Below are positions 22,105-37,100 of a stretch of DNA of 64,000 nucleotides, piece after piece. The notes beneath the pieces were generated by a model. That model was given only the letters and a program-made list of their open reading frames with translations, had not been told where the DNA came from and ran no database searches. Position numbers and translations under genes: made by a program. Location: contig NC_067301.1 in assembly GCF_020740795.1 (NCBI RefSeq), positions 2,666,001 through 2,730,000 on the forward strand. The letters run 5' to 3'. The stretch's first letter is position 1. Every line of letters starts with the position of its first letter. This stretch comes from Apus apus (lineage: Eukaryota > Chordata > Aves > Apodiformes > Apodidae).

Positions 22105-25100
22105 GTAGGTGGTTTGTGTTGTCAGGGCTTGGTAGAACTTCTTTCTGGCAATGATGTGGTGCTGGCTCCTTTTTCCAGTGATTGAGGCAATCTTGCCAAA
22201 TTCTATTTGACTTTAAAGAGAAAAATTCTCTGTTTTGCCTTTGCATGATTGATTTTCTAGCTTAGTGGAGCAAACACTGGAATACTGCAATTTGTAATTT
22301 ATTTTAGAATATGCAGGAGTGAAGTTCTAGTCCTATAGTAGCTGCAAAATTGTAAAGACATTTTGAAGTTCTAGTGTATGAACACTGTCCTGTTCAGAAA
22401 CAATTGATTAAAAGAAGGCAAGTGGGCTATCTCAGTAAAATAATGATACTGGAATATTAATGTATCTCTTGCAGGCAAACCTTTTACTCTCTGCAATGTT
22501 ATTTCAGAACTGTCTTAGGCAACAGTATAAACACCTGAGCATGCCTGAGCTTTCTCTGCACTGCACCTTCCACCAGAGAAGGTGCTGACTGAAAATGATA
22601 GATGAGATAAATGTTGCTGTAGTCAGATGATCTGTTGGAGGTGATTGTGGCTCTTGAAGGAAAGGATTCAAGCTGGTGGTAATTGTGCTTAAGTGGCAAG
22701 TGTAAGAAAGTGTTGATGATACCTCAGTGGCTGTGGCTGATGACTTCCTAGGCTCAGTGAGGGAATTTTGCAGGGTAGGATCCTTCCAGTTACATCTTTG
22801 GGGAATCACCCCAGGCTGAAAGCTGTAAAAAAATTTCCAGTCAGTAGATCATAGCCCCCAGAATCCTTTAAGATGAAAACTTGCATAGAATACTTGGGTG
22901 TAGGAGAGGGAGTTAGGGAATGAAAAGCAGGTCCTAGGATTAGGAACAGAATGAAATGGAAGGGAGACAGAGAAAGGAGGGAGTCTCCCCTATCACACAG
23001 TCCCTTCTCTCTCTGCTCACACAAAAATGTCCCTTGTTTCAATTGGAGGTGACCTCTAAAACTTGACTTTGATCACAAGCATTAGGGATGGCAGTCACTA
23101 TAGCAATAGAGGAACAAACCTGTCAAAAATTGGGGCATGGCAGAGGGGGCAAGTCAGAACAATTGGGCTGACATTCTACATATCCTGTTCAATGCTGTTG
23201 TGAGAGTAATTGGTTAAGGTTGGGCAAGTCTGGGAAACAGCCCTCTGTATAAAAAAGCTGGCTGCTGCATTTAAAATTAGCATTAGGGGACTGTAAGCAG
23301 CATTTCTTCAGCTAATTTTTGTGTGTATTGCAGGGCTGTGTCAGGACAGGTTGTATACATGCTAAATTCTTGAGGTGCTTATAATCAATCACTTTGTTCT
23401 GCTCTCTCTAGAACTGCATCATTCTGCTGCTTCTGCAAAAGGGGCCAGATACCTAATCTGGTGCAACTAAATTTCTGTCTATTCTGGAATTAATTTGGCT
23501 CGATGTAAAATGTTATTGGACTGCAAGCAGAATGTATCCTGATGGCAAAATGAACCAGAAACTGGTTCTGGTTAATTCCCATATAACCATACATACATTT
23601 TTGCCAGAAGAAACACAGCACTTGTTGGGAGGCTAGTGGGCATTCATTAAAACAGACACTGTTTGGAAGCTGCAGTTTCTGTGTTGAAATACTTTGCTTT
23701 AAAATATCCATGGCAAAGGTTTGGCTGCAGTGAAAGCTGAGGAGTTCAGGGAAGGCAGGTTCTGTTTAAGAAGGACAGAACAAAACCAAATCTTTGATGT
23801 AACTGCTTCTGAGCTCTGCTTGATCTCCACTCCCACATCTTGCAGTGTGAACTTACCTCCTCAGAATCTGTTTCAGGTGGAAGTCCAGGCTTTAGGTCAG
23901 TATTGCTTCTAACTGTCATGGCTGACTATTGTATTTTATATTTCTATACCACCTGCCCAAGCTAAGGGACTGTTTAATACATCCTAAATATGCAGTGCTT
24001 AAGAATTGCCACCATTTCTGGGATAAATGCCAGTTGCCATTTACAGCAAATTCACTCAGGGAAGGAGTAAAGTGATAGTGAAGCTATCCTCACCTAACCT
24101 GTCAAGCTGAAGGAAGGTTGAAAGCCATTCTCTCTGGAGGACTGATCTCTTTGAGCCTTGAAGGTACTTATGTGAGCAGCTTTGTTTCAGGAAAGGATGC
24201 CCTGCAGAGGAAAGTGAAACAGCAGCAGTGTCTCATTTTATTTCTCTGCAGCACATAACAGGAAAGATGGAAATGTTTTTGGCCTTGTACAGTAAAAATT
24301 AAGGCTGTGTTTACCTTGGAAGACTCTGTGGCCAGCTGCTAGGTTTATCAAAGCAGAAGCAGGGAGTGAAATGTTAGCTGAGAGTAGTGATTTTTATTCA
24401 TAGTGTTGAAAATGTAGATCTGTTTTCCTTCTAATTGAGCAAAACTATTTGAGACAAATTTCTCTTGGGAATTCTTTTCAAATAGGAGTGGGGAAGGCTT
24501 CCCTTTAACATTCATAGTGCAGGAGTCATGTGGTGAAACCTCTACCTAAAACAGGGAACCAGAAGTCTCAGATCTTCTGATCAGCCTGGTATTTCCAAGG
24601 CAATAGTAAGTGTGTGGAGTTTAGGGTTTTTTAAAAGTTTTTTCCTCCAGTCTTGTCTTGCTGAGTCACTGTGATGTGCTTGCCAAGCACATGGGAGTTT
24701 TCTGCTCTGACCCAGGTGGACTGAGAGGGAGAGCAGAACATGACTGATGGATACAGAGGTTTTCATCTCCTGGACCTTCTTGCTTTGACTGTACCTGCAG
24801 CTGCCACTTGCCAGACTTGCCTCCCCCTTTCCTGGGGAAGATCTTGTCTTGCAAGATGTGATGTTGTCCCAGCAGAGGTTCAGCAGTAGCAGATTGTCCA
24901 CTGGTTCTGTAGGGCTGACTTTGATCAGGAGTTACCTTTTGGTACCTGAGTAGAGGGAATGAAGATGGAGTCAGACCCTTAGTGCCTAGTGAAAGGATGG
25001 GAAGCAGGGGATACAAGTTGAAATAAAGGGAATTCCACTTAAGAATGAAAGCTTCTTTACTGTGAGGATGGTCAAACACTGGGAAAGACTGGAAAGAGAA

Positions 25101-28100
25101 GCTTTGGAATCTCCATCTCTGGAGACACTCAAAACCTGACTGCACATAGTCCAGACGATGATGTCCCTTCCTCCAGCTGTTCTGTGAGCTGCTTTTGGGG
25201 GTAGTTCAGCAAAGCAACTCAAAAGCAGCATCCTGTCCTGGGGAAAATGCTTGACTCAGTGTCTCAGATGATTTGAGGTCAGCAGGATTTTACCTTCAGT
25301 GAAATTTCTGCAAGAAACAGTGTAATGTTTTTAATTTAGTTACCCACTATGTAGCCAAGGAGTCCTTGAAATTTTATTTCCTTTGTGATCTCTCTGTCAA
25401 ATGACTAAGGCTGGGTCTACCTGGTTTATTACTTAAATCTCTCTGAATTCTTTCTTTAAGGCCTTTTGCTTTCAATTGAAAGCAGCAGCTGGTCCAATGA
25501 CATTGCACACATTGCATTCCTCCTCTGTAAAGAGGTTGCAGTCTTAGCCTGAAGTGTGTGATTGCATGTGGAATTGAGACAAGTCTTTTGGGTTCTGACA
25601 AGTGTTAAAGCCATGAGAGAAACTGGACTGTGACCTGTCTACAGCAGATGATGTTATCTTTGTGTCTGTCTCATTGTCAGTCTTGCTCTGGCATATTATG
25701 AAGAAGGAGGACTGTGCTTCCTGGCAATTCCTTGTGGCCCATGTAAAATGATGTTGGATTCATTACTCTGACTCAGCATATAACATCATTCAGTGCTTGT
25801 TCTTATTTCTCAGAGCTGCTTGGATGATTTTTAAAGTTCATTATTAATGTCTGTGGGTTTGTGTGCTGGAGACATTGTGCTACACTTGTTCTCTTGGTGC
25901 TGTTCATTTCTTTACCTTTTTGTGGTGTCCCTAAAGGCAGAACTCAACTGGTACAGCCAGGGGTGGCCCTGGTGAACATTGCAATACAGCTCCCAGCACC
26001 AAACACCATGTCTTTTTCTCACCCAGAGCAGCTTTTGCTCACTGTTCCATTAGATTAATTAAATTCATTATGGGTGTGCCCACTGAAGGCAGTTTGTGTT
26101 TTAAGTGGAGGGGAGAAGCTTTCTGAGGGAGCCATTTGGGGACGTGAAGAACAGTTTTTCAATCAGAAAACACAGGGGGAATTTAGGTAGGAGTTCATTT
26201 TCAGATTTGGCTAAGATACCAAACCTAACACTTCTGCTCTAGGGAAAATCTTGACAGATCTGTAAAAACCACAAGTGGTCAGGACCTTGGTTTTACATCT
26301 CATTAATAACCAAGAGTGTGTGTAACTGTACGTTATTAGCAGCTGATGTAGGATTTTTCAGGCTGCAAAAAAAAAAGTGGTCTGTCACTTTTTAGCCTGT
26401 TATAAGTAAAATACACCACTGAAATAAATAATTTGCTCCTAATTTCATAAGAAAGCTGACAATACTCTTGCTGGTGTAAATCAGTTGTAACAACACATAA
26501 ATCTGTGCATTAAGATACTCGAAATGCTTAGGTCCATTTTGTATCTGGCAACTCTTTAACTATTAAGCAAAGAATTCTTAAATATAGTAATACATAATTT
26601 AATATGAGGGTGGTTGATCACTGGTTGCCTAGAGAGGTGGTGGGGGCTCCATCCCTGGAGACACTCAAGGTCAGGCTGGATGGGGCTCTGAGCAACCTGG
26701 TTTCGTTGAACATGTCCCTGCTGAACATGTAGGAGGTTAGACTAGATGACCTTTAGAGGTCCCTTCCAACCCAAGACATTCTATGAGTCTATAATTCCAT
26801 CACAGATGGACAAATACATAGATAACAATTTGAGCAAAACTTGCAGGGCAGTAACTTAAGGCATAAAGACTGTAGACTGGAATGGTTAGTTGCATGTTCT
26901 TGGACACACATCTCGGACTAACAGCAGGTGGAAAGGATTATCTCCCCTCACAGAACTGTGACTTTTTCATGCTTTCTTTCCATCCTGACCCACCCTAAGA
27001 AATGCTTCTGTGTGCATGAGGACACTTTGAGATGCCTTAGGTGCACAGACTGCTCACAGGTAGCATTGACTTTTTCCTTTCATTTCTGCAGACTTTGTCA
27101 TTACTTTTCTTAATTTCACTTTGGTTTTTAGCAGAGATGCAGAGTGAGGGTCCCAGTATCCTTGAATTTCAGGGAAGTTCAGATACAGTTCAAAAATTTC
27201 TCAAGGATCCAAACTCTGCTACTTGACTGTAGGTTTCTACCAGTAGTTCCTTCTATGCTGGCTGAACCTTGGCCAGAGGCTGTGTCCCTGGGCAGTGTGT
27301 GCTGTTCTGGGAGCCAGAGCCAGAAAGAACCACAGGTTCTGCTCATGTGCAGCAGTCTGAATTACAGCTCAGTTTGTCTTTTACTGTGAGGGAAACTGGG
27401 GAGAGGCTGGGCTAATTCCTCACCAGTGCCATAAAATGGGTCTGAAATGAGAGTTGCCATTGTATTTGGATTCCAGCTACCTGATTGAAAGTTCATTACA
27501 AATCTCTGGCAAGGCTGCTGTTGATTTTAGAGGTGCTGTTTCAAGTGTTAAAGAGTAAGCCTGATTTCAGTGTCTTTAGCAGGAAGATTCCTCCTGACTC
27601 CTCCAGGTTAGCTTCACTCTGGAAACAGCAGCCCAGGAGGGACAAGTCCCCTTTCCTGGGATTCCAAAGCTGTTCTCAGTCCTGATACCTGAGTTGGCTG
27701 CAAGGTCTCTCTGGCTGCTGGAGGCTGCTGCTGCCAAGAAAAACAGAGGCTTGCATGCTTATTGCTGGGATTGCTCATGCATGCCATAGTAATTAAATAA
27801 TAATACCACAAGGATGGAACATTCATTTTAACTGTCAATCATCCTTGTACTGGAGAAATTGGGGAGTGCCATGACTGTCTTGTAGAGGGATTTGTAATTT
27901 AAGCAAGCCACTGGAGAGGTGTAGGATTTAAAAAAAAATTTATATATATATTTTTAAACTTCAGGAGTTTTTCATTTATTTTTTTGGGATGTGCCATCTG
28001 GATTTCTTTTTTTTTTTTTTCCCCTGACAAGATGTCTCCTCTGGCCTGTTTCTTCACAGCTAGAGTTCCAGCAAGGCAGGGGACATCTGTTTGTCTTCAC

Positions 28101-31100
28101 AGTTAATGGTCAGAGCCTGCCCATGACTGCTGGCTTCTGCACCTAGCTGGCCTGTTTCCTTATTTTTGCAGTGCAGAGGTTTTTTATGCCTGCCTTGCAG
28201 CCTGGTGGAAACCAGGAATATTTGCCTGCTCTCCCCACATCTGTAGCAAATGCTGCATCCCAGTTCCTAAGGCTCTTGACTCGTGTTTGCTGTGCTCTGG
28301 AGACTGCACTTTTAAATTCCTGCCATGTGAGCCAGCCCTTTTTGAAGAATGAACTGATTTTATTTTCCCTTTCTCTGCAACCCAGCTGTTCTTGTGCTGA
28401 CTCCTGTTCCAGCACTGAGGGAATACTCCATCCTGCCCGAGTTGGGTGCTTCTATTAATAAGCTGCTTCCTTCTGTTTCGTGACCTGCACTGCAGCTCAG
28501 TCCCAGTCACAGGGACAAAAAGACCTCTTCCTTTGGGTAGGCTTTTACCTGCTTTACATTTATGAGCTTAAATGCTCATCAAGTCCTCTGCAGGTGTGAC
28601 CTCGTGTGATGATGCTGCACCTGTCTGTTCAGAAGGAGTAGGAAAGAACTAGCTTCTCCCATCAGAAACCATAAAATCTCCATGAAACTCTGAGTAATTC
28701 TCATGTCTATTGCAGAAACAAGCTGTACCTTGTGTGCTATTCTAAGGACTTTTCCAAACTTTATGAACCTTTGGCCTTGATGTTAAATGTGACAATAGAT
28801 GGAGAGGATCCTCTCAGCCTGTCTTTTAATTTCTTTCTCATTCTTCACAAAAATACAGTCAAGCAATTTGTGGGAAGGTGCTAATGTTTTAGTGAGGTGA
28901 CTAATCTCACAATACCTGGGATTTCCTGTGATGTTCCATATACATTTCCAATGGAATTTCAGAAAGCTATTCAAGTCCTGGGTATGTTAAGTATAAAAAA
29001 GGCAAATAATTATCTAGCTAAAACAACCTACTAGAATCCCTTGACTAAACACACAATTTACAGCTGACTGTACATGGGGTTATAAACACTGATCTGGGTA
29101 CAGACAGAATGAACTAGATTGTTATGAATAGTTTGTCTTCCCCTTGTGTGAGCACTGGGAGGGGTGTGCATAACCTTAACCCTGGCTCTGATTAATGACA
29201 GGAGAATTCAGGAATGATGTGGTGAAATATCTGAGGATCTCCTTCCTTGGACTTGGAGCACAGGTGCCAGCTACTCTGCAGCCATCTGTCTGGAGGGGAG
29301 GACAAGGGGACTGCCTGAACAGAGCAATTCAATAGCAGCAGATCTTTCTGTGGCTTGTGTCTGAGCAGTAAATCACTTACAATTATTTAGCTAATAGAGA
29401 AGACAGAGTTGGCTTCACAGAGTTTAAGATGTATGTTTAACATACACCCTTCCTCAGCTCACGACACAGCTGGTTTCTGGGGAGCTGCTCTTGCTCTGCT
29501 GGTTTGTACATCATCTGTTGACCAAAGCTGTTTGAAATAAATAATTGTGATCACATCAGCTCAGAAACCTATGGACAGGTGCCTTGTACTACACCCCTGT
29601 GCCTGGATTCATGCTGGAGAGAGAGCTTTCCAGGCTTTGCATCTGTTTAGAAGAACCAACATTCCTTGTAACCTCAAGCTGGAACTCCAGCAGATTTCTA
29701 AGATTTAATTTTGAAACAGTTCATGCTGCTGGGATTTTTCATAGCAGATCACACAAACTGGTCTTTTCTCCTCAAAATGAGCTTGCCCTGATATTTCTAG
29801 CTAAAATTGGCAATCTTCTGGTTCCTATTACTCTTAGAGGGTGCCACATACTGCAGTTATTGGGACTGCAGCCCTACCTGCATTCCAAAGGTTGATGGAA
29901 TCATTTCAAATGGCATTCAACCCATCACTGCCTTGTATTGCTTTCCTGCTGGAATTCTGCTCTGTGCCTGTTCTGTCTCAGCAGGAGGAACAAAAACAGG
30001 TTTCTTCAATGATTTCCAAAGGTTTACAGTAAGCACAGGGTGGGTTTTCTGTTGGTTTGTTTGGTTTTTTTGTTTTAAAGATTGTAAGTACTCGTTGCCA
30101 TTTTTCTCTCTGGCTTTTTCATTAATGGCTCTGGCTAATTAAGCATGGTTCATGGAACTTGGGGAAGGCTTGTGCTTTTATCCTCACTGTGATGGACACT
30201 TGGGGGCTAATATGTCAACAGGTTGGAATCTCCATACTCAACAGTTTGACAAGAGCTTGGCAGGGTATTAGTAACCAGTTATTTCTGGTGCCTTTTTTTA
30301 ATTTAAAGGTAGAAGTCCTTTTCCAGTTAAGGATGAAAACAACAGGTATGGTTCTTTGATCACTTTCTCCTGGTTGTCTCTGGCAGGTGGGTAATGGGAA
30401 CCAGGAATCCAATAGGAAGTGGACCCAAATTCATAAAGACAGATTCTGTCTTCTGTCCAGATTTTGTTTAGAAGGGATCCAGAACTAGGCACTGTAATGT
30501 CAAAGCTCCTCTAGATGATTTCTGTGTGGCTGCAGAACACAGGAATGAGCAAGGTAGTTGCATTTGCCAAAGGGCATCTTTTCTGTGGCCAGACATGGAC
30601 TTTGTTTTAAATTGTGAATTATTTGGTTGGTTGTTTTTTTTTTTCCATGTGCACATTTGTCACTCCACAGCCTGTGATTTGAAAGTTACAGAGCATTTCA
30701 AGGTTTTCTGTACATTTTCATCTCCCTGTATTGCTTGCTTGATCCAACTGATAACTGGGAGATGCCAGTGGTGAACCATATCTGGCATCTGGGCAGGTTT
30801 TCTGTGGCACATGTTAGGACTGTCAGAGGGCTGAGAGTCTCAAAAGCTTGAGAAAGGTCTGTGAGGTGCACCCAGCTCTTGGATCTTACTGATTTCTTAA
30901 GGAAGGGACCTGGGAGGCCCTGCAAGTGATGGCACGTGAAGTTATGAGAAGGCATTTTGATGTTTGAAGGGCAGCATCTTCTGGCTTTCAGGACATTTCC
31001 ACTGTAGCCTGTAGCTTAGGAAGAAAAAAGATCTCATTCTGCTGGGACTCTCTGAAGGGCTGGTGTCCTTCCTGCACTTTGTCAGAGCTCAGATTGCAGC

Positions 31101-34100
31101 ACTAGCCTGTATTTGCAGTGCTCCTGGAAATGAGGACCAAAAGGGGCGCGGGACTAGATGGTCCAGCCTGAGCTGCTTGTTACAGATGTGTCAAGTCCCA
31201 TTTTGTCCTACCCTTTTGGATGGAGGATGTGGCTTAGGCAGCAGACAACAGCCTGCTCTGGAAGCTGCATTCTGTGCATCCATGGAGAGTGATATCAGGT
31301 TTTGTTCTTGCTTCTCTTTAGATCCTGGAATCTCCAGATCCTCGGATCACAGATCCACGGCGAACCTGGATCTCCTTTGTTCACCGCCCAGATGATGGCA
31401 ACACCTCCAAGAGGAGATGCAAGGGGAAAGACAAGAAATTAGTAGGTTATTGCTAGGTGGCCATCAGCTAATAAATGTGCAGCCTGGCTTCCCTGCCCAC
31501 TGCTGATATGCAAAGTGTTTTGTATGCTCCAGCTTTTGCCTCCTCACCACCGAGTGCTGCATTTTAATTTGGTTTTAATTTCTCCAAGTATTTTGGAGAA
31601 GTTTGAGACAGTAAGTGCCATATGCTTTCTAAGATAAGGTATGGGGATTCCACTGTCAACATTCATTTTCCTTCAAAGCAGCTGTTTCTTGGACTGAGCC
31701 TTTTCTGTTGTGTTGTTTTTTTTTTTCTCAGTAGAAGTAAAATTATTTTTTTTCTTCCAGTACCAGTCCAGGTATCTCAAAGGATATATCTATATATAAT
31801 AATCAAGGTCTGGACAAGTAATTTATTTCAAATTAATGAATTACTGATCATCTGCTGAGTGATGCTTGATCATGTGTGCACTTTTAATCTGCTGCTTAGA
31901 CAATCTTGAATGCTTTTAATGATTTCCCTTTATTCCTCAGTGAGCAGGCAGGAGTGCTTCCATGCAGGTTTTCTGCAGCTCAGTTGAGGAAGCAGGAGCT
32001 CCCTGGGAACAACAGACATCAAAATAGCATTGATAACACTTGCATGTTTGTACTACTAGTTTAAAGCTCTAATGTGTGTGTGCTAGCCTTTAATCTGTTT
32101 TGAATAAACTGTTCCATTTTTTTTTTTTGAGAGCTCTGCTGTTGCAGCAGCAGACGTTCATGTAGGTGATCATTTTGGCTGAGCAATATGTGTTAGTAAT
32201 GTGTGGCTAGATAGCAATTCTAGTTCCACACCATATACATGTACTTGATTACTAGAGCAGTTTATCCTCCCATATGAAAAGATGTGAGGAAATTCCAAGT
32301 GCTGGAATTCACAGGTGCCTGGAGACTCAGTTTAAGATTTACTGCATCAGGCCTGATGGATGGTGGAGGGGGCTGCTCAGGTGGCTGACAGCCCTGTGGA
32401 ACTGGCTCATGGCTGAGAAAATTTTTGGTCTGTCAGTGCAATTGTCTGGTTCTAACTGATGTTTTTCTGTGGCTGTTCCCTTAGCGTGGCCTTGTTGGGC
32501 CTCCAGGACCTCCAGGCCCCCAGGGACCTCCAGGAGCACCTGGTGCTGAAGTCACCCGGGAAGTCCTTCTGCAGGAGTTTAAGGAGATATTGAAAGGTAA
32601 TGACTGTCAGAGCTTTGTGCTGTTGTGATGTGCTTCTAGCATGGGAAAGAACTGGCTTTGCTAACCTTTACCTGAAAGCATTTCCCTCTCTGGCAATCAC
32701 AAATTTGAAAAAATGTTTCCCCAGTGATGCTTGGTTTGAGCTGAAGAGTTGAGAGCAGAGTCTAATTGCACGACTAATGGTTTCCCACACCAGGCTCTGA
32801 AACTAAGCCTTTCTTTTCTTACACTTCTTCTTCCCAGAAGCCATTGAGCGTCGAGCATCCCTGGCTATTTCAGCTCATCCTAGCCAGCTGCCTCCACTCC
32901 TGCTCTCCTTGGAGGAAGTTTCACCCCACAGACGTGTGGAGGAGGCATTCCACTGCAAGCTGAAAGGACAAGTCACTGTAGATAAGAAGACCTTGGTAGA
33001 ACTTCAGAACTTCCAGTCGGTGAGAGGGGATTACAGACAGAGCCTGTGCAGCTCCTCCACAGCCACTGTGTGTAGATCAGCTGTAGTTCCCCCAGTCTGC
33101 AGAGCTGCTGGTGGCTCTGTAGATCAAGGTGTTTCCTGAAAGGCCAGACTCATCCCAGTAGCTCATCTCAGGTTTGGATGAACACAGCACTGCCTTTTTT
33201 GTGACTGACAGGAGTAGAAGCTCATGTGGTGATTTCTGCACTGAAGCTCAGCTGCAGTGAGATGGACACTTAGCTTTGAGTCCTCTCCTTCCTGACAAAC
33301 CCTTTGTCAGAATTTCTTCCTCTCTTGCAGCCCAACTGAATCTCATTACAGCTCTTTCTGAAGTTCCAACAGGTCTGTGCAGGAGAGGGCTGTCTCACAG
33401 GCCCAAACAACAGCCAGTCTTTTTATTTCAGTTAATGATGGAGAAAGACTTGTCCATGTTTGGCATTAGGCTGAAGAATCTGTTCTTTTTTTTTTTTCAG
33501 TGCACACCCTGTTTAATTCCAGAGTAACCTTCAGATGTAGAAAAATGTCAGAGGCAGACAGAAGCCACTGGCTGTAGATTTCTGAGCCATCATTTTGTCA
33601 GATGGACCAATCCTGATGCTGAAATTCTTTACATAATATTTTACAGAAGACTAATAGAAGTTACCTGTGTAATTTCATTCAGTCCTGTTACAATGACCAG
33701 CACCCCATCATGGGGTGCTGTGGGGCATTAAAAGCAGGGTTACAAGCCAGCTGTTGAATTTGATACTAAAACCACTTCTGAACCAGCTGCAAATAGGATC
33801 TGAATTTGAATTTGTCAAGAATTTGAAGAGTACGAAGAGAGAATATGGCTTTCTCTTAGCAGGGTTTGCTAGCACTGTGCATGTAGCAAGGTGCCCAGCT
33901 TTCTTCCCAGCTGCACTGAGTCCCATTTCTGAAGAATCCTGTCCAGCAGATCCTCTCCTCTTGGAGCAGTTTTGCTCCTGGGACTTCTCACAGCTGCAGG
34001 ACTAGAGGCAGCGGTTACATTCTAAACAGGGTGCTTTCCTGGACCTTTCCCAAACACACTTGTGGAAGCCTGGTTTGACAGCACTGTGGGTGCTGGCACA

Positions 34101-37100
34101 GAGGCAAGATTGTACTTGAAGTGTGGGCAGGGCTAGGGAGATCTGCTGCCTCATTAATTAGGAGGGAAAATATGAATAAAGACATCTCAGCGATGGGTGC
34201 GTAGGCTGGCGCTTCCCATGCTTTGTTATCCCACACTGAGCTGCTTTCTAATTGCTTCTGGCCCTGAAGCTGCTGTGGGAGAGCTGGCAGGCCTCTGGAT
34301 GCCAGCCTTTCATTTCAGCTTTGGGGCAAGAAGTGTCTGGTTTTAGCTTGTGCTCTGATATAGGGGAATTTAGCAGGGAGGGAGGCAGTGGATGCTCTTG
34401 GAAAGATGAAAACATTGTCTTTAAACAGTCCAAGGGGGGGAGAGAGAGAATTCCTCTCCCTCCATTCTGTCAGGTTAATAATGTGAATAAGCCAACAGTT
34501 TGGTGCTCCTCAGTGAGATGATGGGAATTGACTCTAATTCCTGGAGTTGGACCTTACCCAAAGCATGTTGAGATAGTGGAAAGAACCTGAGCTGAGAAAA
34601 GGCCTGTAACTTCTACACTCTGCTGCTTGAGTGTGCTGTCACTCTGACCTGGAACACTGAGAGAGCGTGAGGGTTTTCTCACCCTTCCATGCTAAATTTC
34701 CTCCAAGAACATTCCCTTCCTCTCTTCTCTTAGTCTCACGATTTCCTTAGTATCTGGAAGGAAGCATGCCATACTCCTTTTCCCCACTCCTCTTCCTCCT
34801 GGATCTCAAGCTCTGAGCTTTCTAACCATTGCTTCATGCAAAAGCTTTCAGAGAGCTATTTAGCACAGCAGGAACTGAAGTGACTGCAGCCTCTGACAGG
34901 CCACAGGAGTGGGATTTATCTGGGGCCCAGGCATGGTACAGGAATCAGATCATTTAAGGCCAAGGTGGCCCACATCCTTCTCATGGTGAAAGGTCCCAGG
35001 AGTCCTGGTGTCTCTGGTGCCTTGAGGCCAAGCTAAATGTCTTCCTTTGGCATTGAATTTTATTGCTGCACCCCTTGTGTGTGGTGGTTGCTGTGCAGGC
35101 TGGGTTATCCTCTTCTTTAAGAACAGGTAAGTCAATTCATTACTTTCCACAGTGGTTTATCACTGAAAAGTGAAAGTTCACCTCTCAGTTCTCTGTGGAC
35201 AGTCCCTATTTTCCATGGACACTAACTTGTTTGTTTGCTTTTGGTCTGCTTACTGAAAAAACTGTGTGCAAGCAGTTAGCTCCTCAGGCACAAACCCCTG
35301 CAGTGTTTGAGGCAGCTGGAGGTGTGTGCTGCTGTGTGGCAGCAAAGGCAGCAAGGAGCTCTAATTGGCATGGGCTTTAATGGAATATTTTGCCCAGAGA
35401 ACCTCTCCCTGCATTGTCTACTTCTGTGAGCAAAAGAATAACAAAGCCACAGAGGGCATGAAGAAACAGGAATGTTCTATCAGTGATAATTTTCTGGTGC
35501 CTAAAATTGCCTTCCACGCTCAGCCAGTGGTTTTGGAATGATGTTGCTGGCTCTGCTAATAGCCATAACAAGAAAGGAATGAATCAACTCTGCAGGACAG
35601 TTGTGCACACACAGGGCTTGGGTCTGCTCTTACAATGAGGTAAAACAAAAATAGCATTACCAAAACTGATGGTGTGGTGACAGCATAAGGGCACCATCAA
35701 GTTCCTTCCTCAGCCTCTGTTGTTGGGTGAGCTGTTACATTGCCCATGTGTGTGTACATAAAGCAGGCAGAGCTCCTTGTGTGTGCAGATCTGTGTACAT
35801 AAACACACAGCAGTGCACACTGATAAATACAGAGTCTTGGAAACCACTGCTTGAAACACAGTTGTTCTTCACTCCATTATTACTGTTCTGCAGCTCATGG
35901 TTACTGGTTTCCCATTGTACATAGGGAATCTGCTGCTGCATTGGATACATTTTCACCATCACATACATACATATAACATTTCTAGTGAAGATTGTGGAAT
36001 TTAAGACTACAGGTTGATAGGTTACTAAGGTAAATATGATCCTTGGTGAATAAGGACTGGGAATTACTCTTTCATGAGGCTTGCTTGGGATTTGCTGAGT
36101 AAAGGCAGGTTAGTAATTTCACTCCTTACACCATGTAGTAACTCTAAACAAACACCACCAGACCCAAATATTTGCAGCCTTACTTCCTTTCAAAGAGAAA
36201 GCTAAATAAATTATTCCTACTCTGCACTGTGATAACTGGCAATTTCTGGTGATGAACCAGAATGGGGAGGCAATTACCCTCCTCTGGTTCTTGAGCTGAG
36301 GTGTTCCACTACTTTTATTTTAGTGTAACAGCATCTGTGGCAACACCAGTGCAAATTTGTTCCTCATGTCTCAGGCCCCTTTCACCCTCTAGTAATCATG
36401 GAATGATAGAATGGTTTGAGTTGGAAGGGACCTTAAAGATCATCTCATTCCAACCACCTGCATGGGCAGGGACACTTCCCACTGGACCAGGTTGCTCCAA
36501 GCCCCATCTGGAAAACATCCCCAAATGCTGGGTTGTTGAGGTGGCTCAGTTATTAATTTGTGCATGTTTAGGAACATAGCAGTGTGTGTGCCTCTACAGA
36601 GCCAGCTCTGAACAGCTCTTCTGTCCCCTATGACTAATGGGAGGCAAATCCCCCAGGACAGCATTCCCAGGAATGTGTTCACATTGCACGGAATGCCCTT
36701 GCGGTGGAAGCAGAGTCTGACTAATGTGCTTTCTTGGCCCATTGAAGCCACTCCTGCCTCTCCCCACTTCCAGCCAAATCCACATGAGGCAGGCCAAAAC
36801 AAACAATAAACATTTCTCGCAGAGTTTATTTTAGTCTGAGTCAGATAATCTGCTGCAAGTTTGACTTGAGACTGCTTCCTTGCCATGAGGAGAGGCTGCC
36901 TGCTGTCTCACTAGGTTTGTGCCTGTTCTGTAGAATCCAAGGCTGGAACAAAATGAAACTAAATATGGAATCTGTAAGAATCCAAGCAGTTGTTCCTTAG
37001 CAGTATCAAAGCAGTCTTAGACCTCATGTGGGTAGAAAAGCTCTGGAGACCCACAGGAGTGTTTCCTCTCTGTTTGTATCACAAAAACAGTGTACAGCAT

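Larger units (their letters stand above)
22105..31321. other. C1QTNF12: C1QTNF12 intron 1 (9,217 bp)
   Basis: A long first intron. It contains two CR1 fragments (about 25.0 and 26.6 kb), an AT microsatellite near 27,930-27,956 and a T run at about 28,008-28,020. Many short open frames occur on both strands, but none has recognisable similarity or paired splice sites. I see no nested gene. Confidence 0.65.

Noticed and set aside
35448-35462. CTCF-like CCACAGAGGGCA
   Set aside because: It is one base short of the CTCF core spacing.
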